Assembly: GCF_001641335.1 (NCBI RefSeq)
Contig: NZ_LVEM01000004.1
Span: 186,001 to 250,000, forward strand
From: Bradyrhizobium stylosanthis
GTDB lineage: Bacteria > Pseudomonadota > Alphaproteobacteria > Rhizobiales > Xanthobacteraceae
Direction: 5' to 3'
Length of the DNA: 64,000 bases
Numbering within the stretch: position 1 is the stretch's first letter; each line of letters opens with the position of its first letter. Positions 8,731 through 16,407 of this stretch are shown piece after piece. The notes under the pieces are model-generated. The model did not search any database. It saw only the letters and a list, made by a program, of their open reading frames with translations, and was not told the origin of the DNA. The position numbers and the translations under genes are program-made.

Positions 8731-9515
8731 TTGCCCTTGAACTGCGCAGGCCGCTTCTCCAGGAACGCGCCGACACCTTCGCGGAAATCCTGGGTGTCGC
8801 CGGCGCGGAGCTGGCACTGGAATTCGAGATTGAGCTGGTCCTCGAAGGAGTTTTCCGGGCTGTCCCAATAGAGCTTGCGGATCAGCGCCAGCGCCACCGT
8901 CGGACCGCTGGCGAGCTCGCGCGCGAGCTTCATCGCCTCCTCCATCAGCACGCCGTCGTCATAGACGCGGTTGATGAGGCCCCATTCCAGCGCCTTCTCG
9001 GCCGGCAGCCGCTCGCCCATCAGCGACAATTCGATCGAGCGTGCGCGGCCGACGAGGCGCGGCAAGAGCCAGGTCGAGCCGCAATCCGGCACGAGGCCGA
9101 TGCGGCGGAAGGCCTGCAGGAAATAGGACGAGCGCGCACACAGGATCATGTCGCCGAGCAGCGCGAAGCTCATGCCCGCGCCCGCCGCCGGGCCGTTGAC
9201 CGCGGTGATGATCGGGCAGTGCAGATTGCGGATGCGGCGCAGGAAGGGATGGAAGCCGGTCTCCAGCGTCAGGCCGGCCTTGGTCTTCTTCGACTGGTTG
9301 TTGCGGCCCTGCAAATTCGCGCCGGTGCAGAAGGCGCGGCCCGCGCCGGTCAGCACGACGCAGCGCACCTCGTCCTTCTTCTCCTCGATCGTGTCGAGCG
9401 CCTCGGCAAGGCCGCCGAGCATGTCCACGGAGACCGCGTTCATCACCTCCTGATGGTCGAGCCTGAGGATGGCGACCGAACCATCGAAATCGAGCGTGAC
9501 GTGCTTGAATTGCAT
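8727..9515 (-). CDS. crotonase, PaaG/EchA-like enoyl-CoA isomerase or hydratase
   Basis: A 262-residue crotonase, first gene of the kinase operon. Oxyanion-hole motifs are AFCTGAN (61-67) and NGPAAGAGMS (107-116). The first catalytic Glu is lacking (Met115/Ser116 region) and the second position is Asp144 in GLVPDCGSTW, the arrangement seen in PaaG-type isomerases. The start at 9515 has a GAGGAAA site; a longer frame up to 9683 is unsupported. It is divergent from the SDR at 9699, separated by 183 bases in which the promoters must lie. Confidence 0.88.
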   Translation of the reverse strand: MQFKHVTLDFDGSVAILRLDHQEVMNAVSVDMLGGLAEALDTIEEKKDEVRCVVLTGAGRAFCTGANLQGRNNQSKKTKAGLTLETGFHPFLRRIRNLHCPIITAVNGPAAGAGMSFALLGDMILCARSSYFLQAFRRIGLVPDCGSTWLLPRLVGRARSIELSLMGERLPAEKALEWGLINRVYDDGVLMEEAMKLARELASGPTVALALIRKLYWDSPENSFEDQLNLEFQCQLRAGDTQDFREGVGAFLEKRPAQFKGK

Positions 9516-9698
9516 TGTTTCCTCGTCGGTTGCGGCCGCGATGTTTCGCAGACCGGAATTTGCCTGTTCCGGCGCGCATATTTGATTTTTGTCGCGGTCT
9601 TGTCCATGGTGATCGGAGCATAGCAAGCAATCTTGCGCGCAGCGGCTGATGCGCCTCATGCCGGGATTGCCAGGAATTTGCAAAATACAGGAAACGCC

Positions 9699-10478
9699 AT
9701 GAACCTTTTCGACCTCACCGGACGCGTCGCCGTGATCACCGGCGGCAATGGCGGTATCGGGCTCGGCATCGCGCAGGCGCTCGCGGGCCAGGGCTGCAAC
9801 GTCTCGATCTGGGGCCGCAATGCTGACAAGAACAAGGCCGCTGCCGCGAGCATGGCGGGGCTGTCAGGCAAGGTCGACAGCCGCGTCTGCGACGTCACCG
9901 ATCCGGCCTCGGTCAATGCCGCGATGAAGGCGACGCTCGACACCTTCGGTCGGGTCGACGGCTGCTTCGCCAATGCCGGCATCGGCGGCGGCGGACGGCG
10001 CTCCTTCATCGAGCGCACCGAGGAGGAATGGCGTACGATGTTCGCCACCAATCTCGACGGCGTCTTCCACGCCTTCCAGGCCGCGGCCAGGCACATGACC
10101 GAGCGCGCCAATGCCGGCGATCCGTTCGGCCGGCTGGTGGCGACCTCGAGCCTCGCCTCGATCTTCGGCACCGCGCGCAACGAGCACTACGCGGCGACCA
10201 AGGCCGCGATCAACGCGCTGGTGCGCGCGCTCGGCGTCGAGCTGGCGCGCCATGGCGTCACGGCGAACGCGATCCTGCCCGGCTGGATCAAGAGCGACAT
10301 GACCGCCGGCATCATGGCCAACGAGAAGTTCGTCGCCAACGTGATGCCGCGGATTCCGATGCGTCGCTTCGGCGAGGCATCCGACTTCGGCGGCATCGCC
10401 GTCTACCTGATGAGCAAGGCGTCGTCGTATCATACGGCCGATACGTTCGTGATCGACGGCGGCTATACGGCGTTCTGA
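9699..10478 (+). CDS. SDR family oxidoreductase
   Basis: A 259-residue classical short-chain dehydrogenase. The NAD(P) motif TGGNGGIG is at 14-21, and the catalytic set Ser151, Tyr164 and Lys168 is complete (SSLAS...HYAATK). The C-terminal GGYTAF end is typical. It is divergent from the kinase operon. In a 4-hydroxyacid/levulinate route this would be the ketoacyl-CoA reductase (LvaD role) or a 3-hydroxyacyl-CoA dehydrogenase; context does not decide. The ATG at 9699 has an AGGAAA site, and longer starts are not needed. Confidence 0.88.
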   Translation: MNLFDLTGRVAVITGGNGGIGLGIAQALAGQGCNVSIWGRNADKNKAAAASMAGLSGKVDSRVCDVTDPASVNAAMKATLDTFGRVDGCFANAGIGGGGRRSFIERTEEEWRTMFATNLDGVFHAFQAAARHMTERANAGDPFGRLVATSSLASIFGTARNEHYAATKAAINALVRALGVELARHGVTANAILPGWIKSDMTAGIMANEKFVANVMPRIPMRRFGEASDFGGIAVYLMSKASSYHTADTFVIDGGYTAF

Positions 10479-10488
10479 TTTCTGAGCT

Positions 10489-10570
10489 CGTAGCCCGGAT
10501 GGAGCAAAGCGCAATCCGGGACAACAAGAAGCGAACAGCCGCGGATTGCGCTACGCTCCATCCGGGCGAC
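10489..10570. repeat. palindromic repeat, 'gtagcccggatggagc' family (F)
   Basis: The left arm is tagcccggatggagcaaagcgcaatccgggac and the right arm gcggattgcgctacgctccatccgggcga. It sits in a 113-base gap between two same-strand genes, with a short linker on each side. Confidence 0.85.
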
Positions 10571-10591
10571 AAACTCTGAGGGGCAAGGCTA

Positions 10592-10972
10592 ATGTTCTCA
10601 CACATCATGATCGGCACTAACGACCTCGACAAGGCCAAGGCGTTCTACGACAGCCTGCTCAGCACGCTCGAGGTGCGCCCGGCCAAGGTCGACGGCCACC
10701 GAATCTTCTATTTCACCAAGACCGGCGTGTTCTCGGTGACCAAGCCGATCAACGGCGAGCCGGCGACCTGCGCGAACGGCGCCACGATCGGCTTTGCCGC
10801 CAACTCGCCCGAGCAGGTCGACAAGTGGCATGCCGCCGGAGTTGCCGCCGGCGGAACGCCGATCGAGAATCCGCCCGGCATCCGCGAGGGCGCGGGCAAC
10901 AAGCTCTATCTCGCCTATTTGCGCGACCTCGACGGCAACAAGATCTGCGCGATGCACCGGCTGCCGAGCTGA
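10592..10972 (+). CDS. VOC (glyoxalase/bleomycin-resistance/dioxygenase) family protein
   Basis: A 126-residue vicinal-oxygen-chelate protein with the two beta-alpha-beta modules of the family: an N-terminal HIMIGTNDLDKAKAFY segment (metal ligand His4) and a C-terminal YLRDLDGNKICAMH segment. Such proteins are metalloenzymes such as glyoxalases, isomerases or epimerases (for example methylmalonyl-CoA epimerase), or binding proteins. Nothing in the sequence points to one reaction. It follows the SDR on the same strand after a repeat. Confidence 0.85.
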   Translation: MFSHIMIGTNDLDKAKAFYDSLLSTLEVRPAKVDGHRIFYFTKTGVFSVTKPINGEPATCANGATIGFAANSPEQVDKWHAAGVAAGGTPIENPPGIREGAGNKLYLAYLRDLDGNKICAMHRLPS

Positions 10973-10987
10973 TCTAGCCAGGACGCT

Positions 10988-11089
10988 GTCATTTCCCGCG
11001 AAGGCGGAGAATCCAGTACGCCGCGGCTTCTCGGTTCAATCACGACCGTCTCGGAGTACTGGATCGCCCGCCTGCGCGGGCGATGACGG
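10988..11089. repeat. intergenic repeat, 'gtcatttcccgcgaaggcgg' family (G)
   Basis: The left end reads gtcatttcccgcgaaggcgg and the right end cgcctgcgcgggcgatgacgg. An internal inverted pair, atccagtacgccg and tactggat, forms the stem. The 300-base gap 10973-11272 contains this element and, in its second half, only the leader of the dehydrogenase gene. Confidence 0.8.
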
Positions 11090-11272
11090 CGGAGAGTGTG
11101 GCGCGCGGCTGTGCCCGGCGCGCCCAACACACCCCATTCAAACAACATTTCAAACGCCCTTGCGAAATTCCATCGCGTGGGATGGCTCGCGCGAGAAAAT
11201 ACGCGCTCGCACTTTGGCGGCGCTGCGACTATTCTCCCGGCCAGCACGAACTCAGCGCCTCCGGGAGGAACA

Positions 11273-12550
11273 ATGACAAAACACACCTACATTCCCCGCA
11301 CCACCAACTACACCCTCAACCCCGGCGACGAGCTCAACGACCTCCGCATGTCGGACCAGGTCCGGCCGCTCTACGACCACGTCAAGAAGTTCATCCGCGA
11401 CACCGTCGAGCCGATGTCGATCGAGTTCGCCAAGGCGGGCGAGACCAAGGAAGACCGCTGGAGCTTCACGCCGAAGCAGCTCGAAGTGCTGGAGAAGGCG
11501 AAGAACAAGGCCAAGCAGGAAGGCCTCTGGAACTTCTTCCTGCCCGACGACGAGACCGGCCAGGGCCTGAAGAACCTCGACTACGCCTATATCGCCGCCG
11601 AGCTCGGCAAGAGCCCGCTGGCCTCCGAGACCATGAACTGCTCGGCGCCCGACACCGGCAACATGGAGGTGCTGGAACGCGTCGGCACCAAGGAGCAGAA
11701 GGAGAAGTGGCTGAAGCCGCTGATGAACGGCGAGATCCGTTCGGCCTATGTCATGACCGAGCCGAACGTCGCGTCCTCCGACGCCAAGAACATCTCGACC
11801 ACGGCAAAGCTCGTCGGCGACGAATGGGTCATCAACGGCGAGAAGTACTACATCTCCGGCCTCGGCGATCCCCGCTGCAAGATCCTCATCGTGATGGTGA
11901 AGACCAATCCGGACGCGGCGCCCAGCAAGCAGCAGTCGCAGATCCTGGTGCCGCGCGACACGCCCGGCGTCGAGGTGCTCGGCCCCATGTACGTGTTCGG
12001 CCAGGACCACGCCCCGCGCGGCCACATGCACATGCGCTTCAACAATGTGCGTGTGCCCAAGGAGAACATGCTGCTCGGCGAAGGCCGCGGCTTCGAGATC
12101 TCGCAGCTCCGCCTCGGACCCGGCCGCATCCATCATTGCATGCGCACCATCGGCAAGGCCGAGAAGGCGCTCGACCTGATGGTGCAGCGTGGCCTCACCC
12201 GCGAAGCCTTCGGCAAGAAGATCGCCCATCTCGGCGGCAACATGCAGATCATCGCGCAGGCCCGCTGCGAGATCGAGGCGATGCGGCTGATGGTGCTGAA
12301 GGCCGCCAAGGCGATGGACGTGCTCGGCAACAAGGAGGCCCGCGTCTGGGTTTCCATGGTCAAGGCGATGGTGCCCGAGCGCGCCTGCAAGATCATCGAC
12401 CAGGCCATCCAGATGCACGGTGCCACCGGCATCTCGCACTGGACCCCGCTGGCGGAGATGTACCAGGACGTCCGTCACCTCCGCTTCGCGGACGGTCCGG
12501 ACGAGGTGCACTGGATGGTGGTGGGACGCCACGAGCTGAGCATGGCGTAA
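11273..12550 (+). CDS. acyl-CoA dehydrogenase, ACAD10/11- or LvaC-like
   Basis: A 425-residue acyl-CoA dehydrogenase fold protein. The FAD loop is seen around 'VMTEPNVASSDAKN' and 'GEKYYISGLGDPR'. At the C terminus the usual catalytic Glu of xEGxxEIQ is replaced by Asp407 in RFADGPDEVH. This RxADGPDEVH signature is that of ACAD10/ACAD11 and related bacterial proteins, which eliminate phosphate from 4-phosphoacyl-CoA instead of simply oxidising. With the kinase at 7744-8730 it suggests a 4-hydroxyacid route. The ATG at 11273 has a strong GGGAGGA site; a longer frame to 11096 reads into a repeat and is rejected. Confidence 0.88.
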   Translation: MTKHTYIPRTTNYTLNPGDELNDLRMSDQVRPLYDHVKKFIRDTVEPMSIEFAKAGETKEDRWSFTPKQLEVLEKAKNKAKQEGLWNFFLPDDETGQGLKNLDYAYIAAELGKSPLASETMNCSAPDTGNMEVLERVGTKEQKEKWLKPLMNGEIRSAYVMTEPNVASSDAKNISTTAKLVGDEWVINGEKYYISGLGDPRCKILIVMVKTNPDAAPSKQQSQILVPRDTPGVEVLGPMYVFGQDHAPRGHMHMRFNNVRVPKENMLLGEGRGFEISQLRLGPGRIHHCMRTIGKAEKALDLMVQRGLTREAFGKKIAHLGGNMQIIAQARCEIEAMRLMVLKAAKAMDVLGNKEARVWVSMVKAMVPERACKIIDQAIQMHGATGISHWTPLAEMYQDVRHLRFADGPDEVHWMVVGRHELSMA

Positions 12551-12557
12551 AGGTCTC

Positions 12558-12702
12558 TCCTCTCCCTCTCCCCGTTCTTACGGGGAGAAGGTTGGGGTGA
12601 GGGGCTCTCTCCACACGTGAGATTGTCGACCGACCTGTACCCCCTCACCCGCATCGCATCTTCGATGCGATGCGACCTCTCCCCGCAAGCGGGGCGAGAT
12701 GA
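12558..12702. repeat. intergenic repeat, 'ctctccccgttcttacggggag' family (H)
   Basis: Contains the short hairpin ctccccgttcttacggggag, a gtgaggggctct / cccctcacccgc pair and a terminal cctctccccgcaagcggggcgag hairpin. It fills the gap between the dehydrogenase and flavin-reductase genes. A short relative is at 13458-13488. Confidence 0.8.
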
Positions 12703-12735
12703 AGAAGGCAAGCTCTCCCCCTTCCAGGAGCCGCC

Positions 12736-13353
12736 ATGGACTACGCCGCCAGCGAGCTGACGCCACGCGAGCGCTACAAGGTGCTGACGTCCTTCATCCT
12801 GCCGCGGCCGATCGCCTGGGTGACTTCGGTCGGCCCGACCGGCGTCGTCAACGCCGCGCCGTTCAGCTTCTTCAACGCCTTCTGTGAGGATCCGCCGCTC
12901 TGCATGTTCGCGGCGAACCGCAAGCCGAACGGACAGGACAAGGACACCTTTCTCAACATCCAGCGCACCGGCGAGTTCGTGGTCAACCTCGCCGATGAGC
13001 CACTGGCGCAGGCGATGCACGAGTCGAGCGGCGACTTTCCGCCCGAGATCGGCGAGCCCGATTATCTCGGCCTGAAGCTCGCGCCTTCAACGGCAATCGC
13101 CGTGCCGCGCCTCGCAGACGCGCCCTGGGCGATGGAGTGCAAGCTTTGGAAGCTGATCGACGTCAACGACGATCGCCGCCTGATCATGGGCGAAGGCATC
13201 CACTTCCATATCCGCGACGAGTTGTGGGACGACAAGGCGATGCGGGTGCACATGGACCGCTATCACCCGATCGGCCGCATGTTCGCCGACCGCTATTGCC
13301 GCACGGATGACCGCGTGGTGTTTCCGGCGGCGGAAGGTGTGAAGAAGTCATAG
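12736..13353 (+). CDS. flavin reductase-like FMN-binding protein
   Basis: A 205-residue flavin-reductase-domain protein (split-barrel FMN binding). The N-terminal block PRPIAWVTSVGPTGVVNAAP (residues 24-43) and FSFFNAF are the usual FMN-contact segments. Proteins of this family reduce flavin for partner monooxygenases or act on their own flavin. The P450 and Baeyer-Villiger-type enzymes in the window do not need such a partner, so its role is open. The TAG stop at 13351-13353 is part of the repeat that follows. Confidence 0.85.
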   Translation: MDYAASELTPRERYKVLTSFILPRPIAWVTSVGPTGVVNAAPFSFFNAFCEDPPLCMFAANRKPNGQDKDTFLNIQRTGEFVVNLADEPLAQAMHESSGDFPPEIGEPDYLGLKLAPSTAIAVPRLADAPWAMECKLWKLIDVNDDRRLIMGEGIHFHIRDELWDDKAMRVHMDRYHPIGRMFADRYCRTDDRVVFPAAEGVKKS

Positions 13354-13442
13354 GGTGGGCAAAGGCGCAGAGCGCCGTGCCCACGTCTTTCGTGCGCATC
13401 ACGCCGATTGGTGGGCACGCTTCGCTTTGCCCACCCTACGAG
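13351..13442. repeat. palindromic repeat, 'tagggtgggcaaagcg' family (I)
   Basis: The left arm tagggtgggcaaaggcgcag and the right arm cttcgctttgcccaccctac flank an inner gtgcccacg / gtgggcac pair. The first three bases are the TAG stop of the flavin reductase gene. A second copy is at 19203-19300. Confidence 0.87.
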
Positions 13443-13457
13443 ACCTAGCTCGAATTC

Positions 13458-13488
13458 GACCTCTCCCCGCAAGCAGGGAGAGGCGAAG
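13458..13488. repeat. short hairpin repeat, family H
   Basis: The element cctctccccgcaagcaggga followed by gaggcg is a short hairpin related to the 3' end of the 12558-12702 element. It sits directly downstream of the yghU gene end and could terminate it. Confidence 0.65.
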
Positions 13489-13498
13489 AGACCATCAA

Positions 13499-14377
13499 CT
13501 ACTTCGCGGCCTCGAGCTTGTCCTGCGTCTTGGTCTCGAAATCGCCAGCGTCGTGACGCTCGTGGAGCTGGCTGGCGGGATCGCCGGAGACGCGGTTGAC
13601 CATGCGGCCGCGCTTGACGGCCGGGCGCTGCGCGATCTGGTCGGTCCAGCGCTGCACGTTCTTGTAGTCCTGCACGGAGAGGAATTCACCGGCGCCGTAG
13701 ACCAGCCCCTTGGCAAGCGCGCCGTACCACGGCCACACCGCCATGTCGGCGATCGTATATTCCTTGCCCGCGAGGTACTCGTTGTCGGCGAGGCGACGGT
13801 CGAGCACGTCGAGCTGACGCTTGACCTCCATCGCGAAGCGATCGATGGCGTATTCGATCTTGAACGGGGCGTAGGCATAGAAATGGCCGAAGCCGCCGCC
13901 GAGATAGGGCGCGCTGCCCATCTGCCAGAACAGCCACGACATGGTGTCGGCGCGGGCCTTGATCTCCTTCGGCAGGAAGGCGCCGCCGAACTTCTCGGCG
14001 AGGTAGAACAGGATCGAGGCGGATTCGAACACCCGGATCGGCTCCGGACCGGAGCGATCCATCAGCGCGGGGATCTTGGAGTTCGGGTTGATGTCGACGA
14101 AGCCGCTGCCGAACTGGTCGCCGTTGCCGATCCTGATCAGCCAGGCGTCATATTCGGCGCCCTTGTGACCCAGCGCCAGAAGCTCCTCCAGCATCACCGT
14201 GACCTTCACCCCGTTCGGCGTCGCCAGCGAATAGAGCTGAAGGGGATGCTTGCCGACCGGCAGCTCCTTGTCGTGGGTCGCACCGGCAATGGGCCGGTTG
14301 ATATTGGCGAACTGCCCGCCATTCTCCTTGTTCCAGGTCCAGACTTTGGGCGGTACGTAGGCGGGGGCGTCGGTCAT
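13499..14377 (-). CDS. yghU: glutathione-dependent disulfide-bond oxidoreductase YghU
   Basis: A 292-residue GST-superfamily protein of the Nu class. It has the YghU-type N-terminal extension (residues 1-45, with NGGQFANINRPIAG), a thioredoxin-like domain starting at LQLYSLATPNGVKVTVML, the NSKIPAL cis-Pro segment and an all-helical C-terminal domain. Family members reduce disulfides and organic peroxides with two bound glutathiones. The start at 14377 is the conserved one; a much longer frame on this strand is antisense or out of frame to the monooxygenase gene. It follows the monooxygenase gene on the same strand after 116 bases containing a hairpin. Confidence 0.93.
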   Translation of the reverse strand: MTDAPAYVPPKVWTWNKENGGQFANINRPIAGATHDKELPVGKHPLQLYSLATPNGVKVTVMLEELLALGHKGAEYDAWLIRIGNGDQFGSGFVDINPNSKIPALMDRSGPEPIRVFESASILFYLAEKFGGAFLPKEIKARADTMSWLFWQMGSAPYLGGGFGHFYAYAPFKIEYAIDRFAMEVKRQLDVLDRRLADNEYLAGKEYTIADMAVWPWYGALAKGLVYGAGEFLSVQDYKNVQRWTDQIAQRPAVKRGRMVNRVSGDPASQLHERHDAGDFETKTQDKLEAAK

Positions 14378-14415
14378 GCGGGGGCTCCGGCAAAAAGATG
14401 CGCCTGCATTAATTA

Positions 14416-14466
14416 GCCCGCGCCCGGCCGATGACAAGCCCTGCCGGCCCTGCGTCCGGCGCGGGC
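14416..14466 (-). terminator. GC-rich hairpin between BVMO and yghU
   Basis: GCCCGCGCC at 14416-14424 pairs with GGCGCGGGC at 14458-14466, with a nested CCGGCC / CCGGCC pair. There is no T-run, so it may be a weak or factor-assisted terminator after the monooxygenase gene. Confidence 0.4.
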
Positions 14467-14493
14467 CTCCAGGCCGCGTCATGCAACCCAGGG

Positions 14494-16152
14494 CTACCCC
14501 GTCACGGCCTTGCGCGGCTGCATCTCGGACTCCATCACGAAGCCCTCGTATCCCTTCGCGGCGACCTCGTCGCAGATCCGGCGGTAGACGCCGACGCCGC
14601 CGATATAGGGCATGAAGATGCGCGGCTTGCCGGGGACGTTGGCGCCCATGTACCAGGAATTGGCCTGCGGATAGAGCGTGCCATGGGCGACCTCGTTGAC
14701 GTGGGCGACCCATTTCTCCTCGGCGTCCCCTCCCGCTTCCATCGTCGCAAGGCCGCGCTCGCGCATGTGGGTCAGGCAATCGGCAATCCAGTCGACATGC
14801 TGCTCGATCGACACGATCATGTTCGACAGCACGGACGGGCTGCCGGGGCCGGTGATGATGAAGAGGTTCGGAAAGCCGGCGCTCATCAGCCCGAGATAGG
14901 TCTTGGGGCCCTCCGCCCATTTCTGGTTCAGCGTCTGCCCACCCGGACCATGAATGTCGATCTTCGCGACCGAGCCGGTCATGGCGTCGAAGCCCGTCGC
15001 CATCACCAGCGCGTCGACCTCGTGGTCGTGCCCCGCGACACGCACGGCGTTTGGGGTGATCTCCTCGATCGGATTGGCCTTGATATCGACCAGCGAAACG
15101 TTCGGCCGGTTGAAGGTCTTGAAGTAGTCGGTGTCGATGCAGATGCGCTTGGTGCCGATCGGATGGCTGTTCGGCTGCAACAGTTTCGCCGTCGCCGGGT
15201 CCTTCACGATTTCGGCGATCTTGCCGCGAACATAGTCGGCAGCAGTATCGTTCGCTGCCCGGTCGAGACCAAGATTGTTGTAGACGTACATGAAGGTGAG
15301 CCCGCCGCGGTCCCACCGCGCCTTGAATTTGGAGCGCCTGATATCCTCGGCATCGTCGAGCGCGCCGCGGTCGGGCTGCTCGGCATAGATGCCGTTGCGT
15401 GCGATCTCGCGGGCGAAGCGGCGGATCTCCGGATAGTTCTGGCGGAACGTATCGCGCTCCTCGGCGGTGAGCGCGGCGTTGCGGGCCGGAATCGAGAAAT
15501 TCGCGGTGCGCTGAAATACGGTGAGGTGTTTCGCCTGCTCGGCGATGATGGGCGCCGACTGAATGCCTGACGATCCCGTGCCGATCAGGCCGACGCGCAG
15601 GCCGGTGAAGTCGACGTCTTGATGCGGCCAGTTGCCGGTGTGATAGACAGGCCCGCCAAAATTCTCGAGGCCTTTGATGTCGGGCTTGCGCGCATTCGAC
15701 AGACAGCCGGTGGCAAGCACGACGAACTGCGCCTGGACCGTCCTGCCGTCGGAGATTGTCACCGACCAGCCTTTCTCGCGCTCGTCGAACACCGCGCGCT
15801 CGACGCGGGTGTTGAACTGGATGTCGCGGCGAAGATCGAAACGGTCGGCGACGTGGTTGGCGTATTTCAGGATCTCCGCCTGCGGCGCGTAGCGCTCGCT
15901 CCAATCCCATTCCTGCTGGAGCTCCTCGGAGAAGGAGTAGGAATACTGCATGCTCTCGACATCGCAGCGCGCGCCGGGATAGCGGTTCCAGTACCAGGTG
16001 CCGCCGACGCCGCCGCCCTGCTCGTAGACCCGTGCCGAGAAACCGAGCCCGCGCAGGCGGTGCAGCATGTACAGGCCGGCAAAGCCCGCGCCGACGACGA
16101 CAACATCGTAGGTCTCCGCGGCCTCGGCCGGACTCGACTGCGCTGGCGACAT
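14494..16152 (-). CDS. flavin-containing monooxygenase, Baeyer-Villiger type
   Basis: A 552-residue class B flavoprotein monooxygenase. The FAD motif GAGFAG is at 21-26, the Baeyer-Villiger fingerprint FGGPVYHTGNWP at 165-176, and the NADPH motif GTGSSG at 191-196. Such enzymes insert oxygen next to a ketone or aldehyde carbonyl using NADPH and O2. The length is right for a one-domain cyclohexanone/phenylacetone-type enzyme. The start at 16152 is chosen because homology begins there. Ketone substrates are plausible given the acid-catabolism genes nearby, but the substrate is unknown. Confidence 0.93.
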   Translation of the reverse strand: MSPAQSSPAEAAETYDVVVVGAGFAGLYMLHRLRGLGFSARVYEQGGGVGGTWYWNRYPGARCDVESMQYSYSFSEELQQEWDWSERYAPQAEILKYANHVADRFDLRRDIQFNTRVERAVFDEREKGWSVTISDGRTVQAQFVVLATGCLSNARKPDIKGLENFGGPVYHTGNWPHQDVDFTGLRVGLIGTGSSGIQSAPIIAEQAKHLTVFQRTANFSIPARNAALTAEERDTFRQNYPEIRRFAREIARNGIYAEQPDRGALDDAEDIRRSKFKARWDRGGLTFMYVYNNLGLDRAANDTAADYVRGKIAEIVKDPATAKLLQPNSHPIGTKRICIDTDYFKTFNRPNVSLVDIKANPIEEITPNAVRVAGHDHEVDALVMATGFDAMTGSVAKIDIHGPGGQTLNQKWAEGPKTYLGLMSAGFPNLFIITGPGSPSVLSNMIVSIEQHVDWIADCLTHMRERGLATMEAGGDAEEKWVAHVNEVAHGTLYPQANSWYMGANVPGKPRIFMPYIGGVGVYRRICDEVAAKGYEGFVMESEMQPRKAVTG

Positions 16153-16351
16153 CGGTTGGCGCTCCCTCGTTGTTTTCTGTTGTTGTGCGCCAGCATTCTC
16201 GCAAGGCGACCGAAGCGCAAGAGGCAAATCGGCCGGCTCAGGCCTGCTAATTTTGTAGAGCGGAATGGCTCGTCTGGCGCACGACGCCTGCACGCAAGAT
16301 GCGCGATCGAATCCGGCGTGGCATCGCAGGCGATGATGAGCTAGCGTCGAA

Positions 16352-16393
16352 CGGCCTTCGCGGCGAGAGCAACAACAGCAAACGCGAAGGCCG
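16352..16393 (+). promoter_or_regulatory. perfect 11-bp hairpin in the leader of the nitronate monooxygenase gene
   Basis: CGGCCTTCGCG (16352-16362) and CGCGAAGGCCG (16383-16393) are exact reverse complements around a 20-base A-rich loop. The stem ends a few bases before the GGGGAGAG ribosome site of the gene at 16408. The rest of the 255-base gap 16153-16407 shows nothing else recognisable. Confidence 0.5.
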
Positions 16394-16407
16394 CCGGGGA
16401 GAGAGCC

